A stretch of DNA of 64,000 nt from positions 202,701,799 through 202,765,798 of the forward strand of contig CM041292.1 of assembly GCA_023052935.1 (NCBI GenBank), read 5' to 3'. The notes under the pieces were generated by a model that was given only the letters and a program-made list of their open reading frames with translations, ran no database searches and was not told the DNA's origin. Position 1 is the first letter of the stretch, and each line of letters begins with the position of its first letter. Position numbers and translations under genes: made by a program. Origin of the DNA: Piezodorus guildinii. Its lineage: Eukaryota; Arthropoda; Insecta; Hemiptera; Pentatomidae. Of this stretch, positions 25,101 through 35,400 are shown one piece after another.

Positions 25101-28100
25101 TCTAACTGGGCACAGTAAAAGTCCGTATTTATAGATGGTTTTGTGGTAGGAGCTCAAATGTATAATAATGTAGCTATCTCACGGACAATAATTCGTGGAT
25201 TGTTTGTGATGACCGTCATAATATCCTCGATGTCAAGAATTGAGCTCTAGCAAGCCCGGGGTTGGTCTTCCAAATTGAAATCTCCTTATGTTAACCGCGA
25301 AAACCACTTCTGAACCATGCTATCAGCAATTGAATTGCTGTCATACACTGCACCAATCTTTCTTGCAGTTTGGGATGCTTTTTTAATTTTTTTCAAAAAG
25401 AACAATATGCCGAAAATGAACCGAATCGTCACTCATGTTGGTTTGCAATAAACTAATTTACTGAGCCTTAATAAAGACAAATTCAGTGTGTAAACATGTT
25501 TAATTTCATGAGGATTAAAGGCATATAAATAAACATTAGCTTCGTGATTCATTTTTAGTGAACAAAATAAAAGGTAAATTTTATTTTAAAAATCTCTACG
25601 AACTTGTCGGAAACCTAATATCTTAAAGTACTTCTGCGTAAATGATATATTTGGTTTTATTTTCTTGTTGCAGAAGAACATACTCATTTTCTCTGCAACC
25701 TGATCTTGACGTAAATTGATTCCTACGTGTTTAAATATTTGCCCATGTGATTTATTAATTGTTACGGCAAAAGATAACTTAACGGGAAATTGAATTATTT
25801 TAGAATTATAAGGTAAATCATTTAGAATCGTTGGGATGCGAGGTTGATTTCACCCGTTTTTTTTCCAGATTTTCCACTGATTCTTCGCTCCTATTGGTTG
25901 CAGCGTGATGTTATAGAGCCTATAACCTTCCTCGATAAATGGACTATCCAACTCAAAAATAATTTTTAAATTTGAACCAGTAGTTTCTGAGATTAGCGCG
26001 TTCAAACAAACAAACTCTTCAGCTTTATAATATTAGTATAGATTAAGTTAGTTTATTCGCTCATGTTCCAATATGCTTATCATATTCAAAGGTATGTTTC
26101 ATTTCAGATGTCTTTCTACAACAACCACAAATAAAGTTATGTTTGGAACAACTGCAGAAATATATGAGTTTTCTAATGACATGGGTACTGTTAGGATCAA
26201 AGCTAAAGGAAGGCAGAGGTTTAGGCTGTTAAGTTCCAAGGTTACACCATGTGGGTAAGTATTGATTTGCATCATGTTAGCTAAATGTTAATTTTATTAA
26301 TAATGAGTCGTAATTTTAAGTTTATTATTATTAATTTAAAATTATGCTATTTATTGGGTTGTAAAATAAGTTCTTAGTGTTTTTCAATATTTCAATTTAT
26401 TCCTCTCTGTGTTTGTAAAATCATGTTTACTTGGTCAATAATGTGTACATATTCTAAAAAAGGATTAGGTAAGGTGGTTTTATGCATCAGTTTTAACTGA
26501 TATTCCTTATCTTTATGTGGTATTTTGCTTGCTCAAAATGGAAGAGAAAAAAATTTTATTTTCGTCATTCAATAATTTTTATTTCTGAAAAGAAAAATCC
26601 GCTGCACAGACATTTAATAAAATTTGCAGTGTGTATGGGGATGATACCTTTAAGGCAGCGATACACGTTGAGAAGTAGGGTATGTGTAGGTGAGGTGAAA
26701 GTACTCTCGTGAGAGTAGAGGGTGGTGAAAACTGCATGAGAGTTAAAATGTGCGCGTGTATACGGTGAGAGTACGCAACAATACTCGGCCAAATGGCGGA
26801 TGTGTGAACAGCTGATTATTCAGGAAAGTTGTTAAAAAGGTTGCTTAGCTCTGTTTAGGTTACCAAGTTCTTATGTAAAGATGAATGTTCAATTGGTGTC
26901 ATCTTGTTTTAATAATAATAAGTGTAATGTCTAAAAGTGTTTTCGACATTTTTATATAAATTTACTTACTAACCAACTACAAACGTCAACAACAACACAA
27001 GTGACAAGTGATGGGAACATGTATGCCACCTATGACAGCAATATTGCTTAGTAAAATCACTTTCAAGTTTTTCTATTTCTATTTCGAATTTTAACGCAAA
27101 CAAAAATATTATGAATCTCAAACTATAATACAAAAATATATATAATATAATTTCTAATAAATAACTATAGAATTAAAATATTATATCCAAACAGTGAAAA
27201 TATACGTATTATTAAATAATGGTTTTGGAATCTAGAAACACAATTAAATATATATGAATATAAATAAACTATTTTTAGTTAAAATTTGACCAAACTAATA
27301 TAACAAATGATATTGTTATTAATTATCGTTATGGAAAGTAGATGAAAGTGTGATGGTTAGGGATATAGTACATCAACTATCACAATATTTACTTCCACCA
27401 AACGATGTGAATATCGCCATTTCATCTCACCTACACATACCCTATTTCTCACTGTGTATCGCCGCCTTAAGAGAAAGCACCGTCTGTAAGTGGGTTGTTG
27501 CTCTTAGACATTTTGACGTGGAAGACGCAAAGCGCTTGGGTCGATCTGAGACCTGAACGATGACCAAATTTAATAGATCAAAATGGACCATGTATAATTT
27601 ATTAAAAATATTTACAAGAATCTCAAGTTTTTATTCAAATCACCGGTAAAAGACACTAAAGGCGGCGATACACGGTGAGAATTATTGTATGTGTAGGTGA
27701 GGTGAAAGCAAGTCTTGTATATGTTCATGAAAGTTGGTAAGAGAGGGGAAGGCTTATTTTTTGGAAATAAATTTGGATAATAACATCAAATACTACTATT
27801 AGAAAAATCCTATAATATCATGAAATATTATATTTTTTTAAAAGATAAGAAACTGAATGATAAAGTTTTATCAAAACAAACAAGTGTAATATACACGTCA
27901 TGAAACATGTTTTTAATGTAGAAACTTGATTTTAAGAAATTAAACATTATTTATAATAAAAGGTAAAAATAATAAATGATGAAGTAATATAGAAAATTAG
28001 ATAATTGAGTATTTATTATAATATGTTGAAAGTATGTGATATTCAGTTTCACCTTCGGATCACAAATTTCACCTCACCTACACATACCCTAATTCTCACC

Positions 28101-31100
28101 GTGTATCGCTGCCTTAAGAACTTATTTTACTTCCCAATAAAACAGTATGTCTTGTTTCAATTTATCGATACCAAGATTTAATGTAATGGTGCCTCCCATT
28201 TTTTAATTGATAAATGAAGGCATAGAAGTCCTTGAAATGTTAATAGTGCATAAAGAAATCCTCCTTAGAATATCTTCGGAATATAAGGACTAGAAGGAAT
28301 AGAAGGAAAAATATTTGTGACATGTACATATCATATTTGTGTTTGTATTTTGTGTAAAAATAAAACCAGAGGGTATGAAAAAAAAAAAAAAAAATGTAAT
28401 GGTGTTTCACTGTTTAACATGCTGACTCCGACAGGACAGCCACAGCCCTGGCAAGACTATGTACAGACCCTTAGACTAGACTGAGAAAACATACCTTGAC
28501 AAACTGGATCAGAAAGACTAGTGAGCCCCATCGCTATAAGTGACTCCCATATACAGAAAAATTTTGTATTCTCAGCCCCCTCTTAGAATGCATGTGATGC
28601 AGAAAAAGAGATCCCAGATTCCTTCCTTTATTTCTGATTTTCAACCTCAAATTCCATGGGCATAGAAAAAAAAAAAAAAAAAAAAAAAATGTAATCGTGT
28701 TTATACATAAGCAGGTTTGCGTTCTGCACAACATTTCTTAATTAATATTTATGTAAGTTATCAGATAATTTATTCTTATTAAAAAAAAATTGTCTGATAT
28801 AAGAAAAATATCGTTTGCATGCATTTAGTTATTTTAAAATCATCCACAATGACCTTAATGTTCCATATGTTGCTTATTTGGCCCATGAAAAACCACTCCC
28901 ACCCTAATCCACTAGTTTCAATCCTTGCTTCCTCTTCAATTCCTGATAATCCTCCGAGGCATCTGAAAAGAAGATGGCCTCAAGACCTTCTTGTTTAGAA
29001 TCACTACCAAAGAGTGCTGCCAAAGGGTTTGTTTAGAAATCTTTTTGAAAATAATATAATCATAACTTTAGTCTTTGATTTTGATTATTTTCCCATTTTT
29101 TTTACATATACCTATTTTTTTATTATTTTGTTTTCAGTTACAGAACAGGTGAAGTTTTCATTCTACCAGAAATCAAATTATCTCATCCTTTTTCTGCATT
29201 GCAGGTTACATCTCTGAACTCATTACGTGTTACTAATAAACAAAGGTATTATTTTATTGTTGATGGACTAGAAAAAATCTTATCTTTATTCAATTTGTTT
29301 TTAATATCCAATATCCATATCATGTTAGTTAATAATGATTGAATAAACGTTCAAAATGAATACTTTTAATGAAAAATAAAATATATCAATGGCATTACAG
29401 ACTTGGTAATAATTAGACTTATCCAACATTCAATTGGAGGCTGATAATTATACTTCACCTCTATATGAGGTGTGTTAGATTATATTTATTTTTTATTATT
29501 ACGATTTCATTATTTTTATGTTAGATGAGGATATCATCTGTTTTATTATAATAAAACTATTGGGTTGTGTCACATGAAATGTCCGTTTTCAAGGTAAAGG
29601 ATTTTTATTAAAAATACGATATGAAAACAAGATAATTTTAATCTATGTATTTACCTTCTTTTTCTACACATTTTTCCCAACGTAACACCAACTTTTTTAT
29701 CCCCGAACTGAAAAACTGAGCTTTGAAGTGAAACAAAATCACTTGATCATCATTTTCAAAAAGTTTTCCTTTGACGAAGTTGTCTAAATTCCTGAACAGG
29801 TGGTAATCTGTTGGAGACAAGTCGGGAGAACATGGGGTCTTGCTTGCCGCTCAGTGAGATCATGAGGTACCCATGTATCGAGCTTTTTTACTTTCCCAAT
29901 ACACTTTAAATGTCTGGAAACAGTAGATGCACTTGCATTTAGTTGTGCTGAGAGTCCTTTAACTGTTTGGTAGGGGTTTCCTTTTACTGTATGTTTGAGG
30001 ATATCCTTTATCTATTTCAGAAACTATAAAAAAGGACATTTCATGTGAAACAACCCAATATGTTACTGTTACTGCTGTTTATAATGTTTCTGCCATAATG
30101 CTTCTGATGCAAGAACATTTTTTTATCTGCAATTACAAATATGATTTCCTTAATAGCAATACAGGGATAACGTGTAGCTAGTAGCTAGGTGGTTAGCATA
30201 ACAGCCTCCTATGCCCAAGGTCACGAGTTCAAATCCTAAGTTGGTCCTAGGATTTTTTAATGGGAGTAATAAATCCTTAGTTATGCCGTCCTTCGGAGGG
30301 GACGTTGAAAGGTGGTCCCGAGCCTGTGCGATGTCAGGTACTCGTTAAAGATCCCTATCCTAATAAAACCTGGATAGGCAAAATTTAGGACTCCCACTGT
30401 AGCATCGTCCGATTAGCCATAGTAGCATAAAGTGGACGTTAAATAAATAAACAAACAAGAAAATACTAAAATTTCACTCACAACACTTGTCTAATTGTTG
30501 TGAAAAATTTGATATAATTAGCATTAAGTTACCCGAGAGTTGAGGATGACATTGGAGTAAGTATTCTTATGTGCCGGTTGTCATAGCGAGGGATCAGTCA
30601 TTTTCAGTTTCAATTGGTAATCCATTTAAGGATGGGTGCTAAGATGTACTCGAATCAACTCTATTTTTTACTTTCCCTTAAAAACATCTGAAATATATAG
30701 TAAGGGAAAGTTATTTTTATGTAGACTATGTGGACAGGAAGATGAAACATCGTTCCACATAATCTGCTACTGTGACAGGCTAGCAAAGTTAAGGTTCACT
30801 CTATTTGGTGAAGTCCACCTAGAACACCCTGTGAACAATGAACTAGTCAATCCTATTTGCCTTCTGATGTTTGCTATTGCAACAAAATTCATGTTTTAAA
30901 ATCACCACTTTTTGACTCTATGGTGCACAATAGACCGACTTGGTCGCGGTGCTATCTTTATTCCAGCACAAAAAAAAAGTATTGCGATCTTGAAAATTTC
31001 CGTATTCAAGTTTTCACCGGAATTATACGTTTTAGGGTCCCCTGAGTCCAAATGATCAAGTCCCGAAAATAATGTTTGTGTTTGTATGTAGTAGGTCTAG

Positions 31101-32447
31101 CTCGAAAGCAATAAGTTGTATACAACTGAAATTTGATATTTTAGGAGTGTATATGCATGTATATATGTATGTGTATATGCATGTGTATATGCATGTATAT
31201 ATATGTAAATAAAATTGACTTTTAATCATAATTTTTTTCCTTACATTTCTCTCAGTAATGGACAGCTTATTGTTATAAATATATGTATTATGAAAAGAAA
31301 AGTAATATTTTTTTTTTTAATGATTTGGTAAAAAAAAAAATGATATGATGATTTCAAATAATTTTTAATAGGTGCAGAAAGATCGAATCATTTATGCTCC
31401 CATGGCCGAAATGGGTTTATGATATGTATGATGTAGACAGGTTGGTTCAGCGCTGTGATGAATTAACATTTTTGAAGCAAGGTCTTAGAAAAGGTATCTT
31501 TTAAAAAGCTATTTAAATATTATAATATCCTCACACAAGACTGAAACGACAAGAAACTGCTCGAAGATATCTATTACTACAACACTTACTAGACAAACGT
31601 TCAAAACTTCCAGTATATTACAAAAGACTCATCTACATCACTATTATCAGACCTTTGTGGATATAATTAGTTGACCGTTGAGAATTACTGGAAGGAATTA
31701 GTCCGGGTGGCAGTCATTAAATGAAACAACTAAATAGTTTCAACTATTTTATTGTTTGCCAACGTTTCGACCCCCATTGTGGGTCATCATCAGGGCTGGA
31801 GGTGTAGAAGTGATGGCTTGTTGAGATGAAGATAGTATATAGATACAGCAGGCATTCTCATCTCAACAAGCCATCGATTCTACAACCCCAGCCCTGATGA
31901 TGACCCACAATGGGGGTCGAAACGTTGGCAAACAATAAAATAGTTGAAACTATTTAGTTGTTTCATTTAATGACCGCCACCGGACTAATTCCTTCCAGTT
32001 ATTATCAGACCTGTTTGGACATATGGAATCGAGCTTTGGGGCTCTACGAAACCATCTAATTTCTCCCGCATCCAATACTTACAATCCAAAATCCTGAATG
32101 CCCCTTATTTTGTCACAAATCAACTCCTCCATAATGACCTAAACATCCCATTTGTTGCAGACATAGCCTGTGATAGATACTCCTCTTTCCATTCTTAACT
32201 CCCTGCCCATACAAACCCACTTGTCCGTAATTTTTCTTCCTCAGATATCTCTGATAATCCTCCAAGGCTACTGAAAAAAAGGTGGCCTCGGGACCTACAT
32301 CCTTAAAATAGTTAGTGAAGTGCTACCACTGGGTTGTTCTTTCTCAAGACATTTTCATGACTTTTTATTTTCATTCTACATATTTACTTATTATATTCTT
32401 TAAAACAGTTGTAAATAAATTAAAAAAAAAAAAAAAAAAAAAAAATA

Positions 32448-32480
<33 letters not shown>

Positions 32481-35400
32481 ATATATATATGTATAATTTT
32501 ATCTTGTTTGAAAGTTATTGTATTTCTTTATTATTATTTTAGATAAAGTTGAAAACGTTATGCCAAAAGATCCAACAGAGTTATCTTTCTGGATCGCTAG
32601 CCAACTGGATTCTGAAAAAAGACTTTTTATGTTAGCATTAAACTCCCCTATACCCAGGCTACGATGGCTCCTTAATTTTTTGCGAAAAGTAATGTTTTTT
32701 TTTTAATACGTATTATTTTTTAAATGTTATAAAATATTTTATTATTTATATTATTTGTTAATAATATCTTCTTTTTTTTCAGTGCCATCAATTTATCTGT
32801 GGAACTTGTAGAGTAGTTATTGGTAAACAGACAGACTGTTTTGCAATGTCCATTGAAGGTGCACAAGGGACTTATGTAAATCCAGAAGGTTACCATCATG
32901 ACACCCTGACTTTGTTAAAAGTTGAAAATGTTATTCCTATATCCGGCCCTTCTACTCACTTCAGTTGGTTTCCTGGGTATGTATAATGTTTGAATTTTAT
33001 GATCAAGTATTAATAATCATTAAAAAAAATTCTCCTGACTTTTTTGGTTGGGTGCGGATATCTATGCATATAAAAATCTCGTGTCACGATGTATGTTCGC
33101 GATAAACTCTGAAATTACTGAACCGACTTTTATCAAACTTCGTAAGTATCTGTTATTTGGTCTAACTTAAAAGATAGGATAGTTTTTATCTATTATTATT
33201 ACTATTATAAATGGTTGAAAAATATATTTTTCAAAAATGTAAAGCAAAATTTGTTTAACTTTGGCAACACTGGTTTCCAGTAACCTTCCTGTATATTTAC
33301 GAAGGTGATTATTAATTCAAATATAAGTGTGTGTTGATAGTTTCTATGCGTTCTTATTTATATAATATACATTCACTCTATAGTTTTCAGTTATAATAAA
33401 ATGCGTATTACTATATGTTTCCAGAAAAATTATAAGTACTCATTTGAATGACAATCAAATCCTAACCATCTGGAAGAAACATTATCTTAATTAAATTAAT
33501 TAGCAAAGATACTATTCCAATTTATAAGAAATATATTTAAGAAAATTGAGCATCGTATCCATGTTTTGTGTGTAGGTTCCCGTAGACACATGTTCAATTA
33601 TTATTAGTTTTTAAAAATAATTCAAAGTGTTAATCTTTCGTTAAACAAAATAAGGTAAAAGGGCTTATTTCTGGATCCTAAAAAAACACGTTTTTTTTCT
33701 GGAGGAAGGCTTCACCCAAAATTAAAGAAAATACGAATCTAAGTTGCAAAGGAGTTATGATGATATACAACGGTTATGTTCAAAAGATAAAATGACGTTA
33801 TTGAATAATTTGGTGGCTACGTGGTACTGGTATGTTATTGTAACATTGAGTAAATAAAATTGATATCTGACATGAAATAATAATCTTTTATTTATCATAA
33901 ACAGAGTAGCTCATTGCTATTCACCTGTATTTCTTTTACATAACCTTATTCAACATAGTCACTATCAACATCTTTTGTAATTTGTAGCAATTTTAATTTA
34001 AATTATTTTATTTATCAAATTGAATTCGCAAAACCGCAAACAAAGATAATGAAGTGTAGTTTTTGTTCTATTTTTTCAATGTGTCTCGGTATTAGAATCA
34101 AGATACTTATAGTTATATTAGATTAATTATAGTAATAGGTTAAGTTGTTTTAAAATCACCTTCCTCATCAACCATAATTCTAACTTCAGTCTAATAAGTT
34201 TCCATTTTATTCTGTTAAATATACAATAGCGATCCAGTAGAAGTAGGCATACCCAAAATTACTCAATATATTTTAGCTGTAATGTAATCGTGTTATATAG
34301 TCACATTTGCAACATAATTGTTAATGATATACATTGATCTAACTAATGGGAATATTTTCACTTGAAAACAACTTTGATAAATGATATCGTAAAAAAATAT
34401 AATATTTATATTTCTTGAAAACTTATACGTCTTATAATAATGGAGTAGTTGTTGACCGTTTTGACTATATGGTAAAGAAGTTGGTTGGGGTGCAGCCACC
34501 AAGAAAACACCAGTAAGAAAAAATAAAATAAGTATGTTTTATTGGTAGTTTCTTTGTTACCGCGTCCCTAACTGCTATAACTGCTCTATCATATGCGTTG
34601 TATAGTTACTACTCATAAACGCATTTATGCAAATTTAAATTAAGACAAAATAAAATATTCACGAGGAAAGCCGCAGGTTACAGCTAGTTCATAAAATAAA
34701 TAAATATATAAAATATAATAAAATAAAAATATAATAGCCATAATAATAAAAATAAAATATAATAGCCATTGAGAGGCTCAGTAGTAGTTTAGTTGGTCAT
34801 ATTGGCTAAAAAAAATTGCAGTGTGTTCAACATTTTCTGAAATACAAATCAGGTGGTTGTAGAGATTAGTGTTCCCTAAGCCACAAAGATTCTTCTTTTT
34901 CCTCGTTCTTCTCTAAATAGTCACGTCCAGCGACAAAATCATGAAAAATTGGGCAGTTCTCCTTAGGTCCAACAGTGCTCCGTTAAACTTTGTTTCCAGT
35001 TCCTTCGGTGGTGGTCACCCATAGCGTAGTGGCTAACATAGCAGCTTTCTATGCTAAAGGTCGCTGGTTCAAACCTGCGGGAGCCCTAGAATTTTGTAAT
35101 GGGAGTAAAAAATCCTTATTTTTGCCGTCCTTCGGAGGGGGCGTTAAAAGGTGGTCCCGAGACTGTGCGATGTCAGGTACTCGTTAAAGATCCCTATCCT
35201 AATAAAACCTGGATAGGCAAAATTTAGGACTCCTTCCATAGCATCGTCTAATTAGACATAGTAGCAAAAAAGTGACGTTAAACGTATAAACAAGCAAGCA
35301 AAGTTTCTTCGGTTCAGGCCAAGCCTCTCTTCTCGCTTCCTCCAGAAGGACACAGCTTTGCTGGATCTGCTCAGCGTTTTGTTCTCCTTTACCACAATTT

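Larger units (their letters stand above)
24581..26042 (-). mobile_element. Helitron, with a mariner inserted
   Basis: On the minus strand it starts A|TCTATACTAATATTATAAAG (26042) and ends in ACAGCTAG|T (24584-24581), the TC...CTAG ends and A/T insertion of canonical Helitrons, with a GACGAAGTCGTGAG subterminal hairpin region. A helicase remnant lies at about 25650-25860. The mariner at 24658-25618 interrupts it. Confidence 0.82.
31655..31999. mobile_element. Hammerhead element, family C, two arms, 13-bp TSD
   Basis: Flanked by perfect TATTATCAGACCT (31642-31654 and 32000-32012). Left arm TTGTGGATATAATTAGTTGA...GTTTGCCAACGTTTCGACCC is mirrored on the right by GGGTCGAAACGTTGGCAAAC...GACTAATTCCTTCCAGT. 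The centre (31800-31880) is itself palindromic (ATGGCTTGTTGAGATGA / TCTCATCTCAACAAGCCAT). 345 bp, no ORF. Confidence 0.82.
31532..32440 (+). pseudogene. Jockey ORF2 3' fragment, split by a hammerhead element
   Basis: 31532-31654 and 32013-32300 together match the ORF2 C-terminus from [20 protein letters not shown] through the [20 protein letters not shown] junction to RWPRDLHP, then the 3' UTR and a poly(A) tail (about 32420). The family C element at 31655-31999 interrupts it. Confidence 0.85.
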
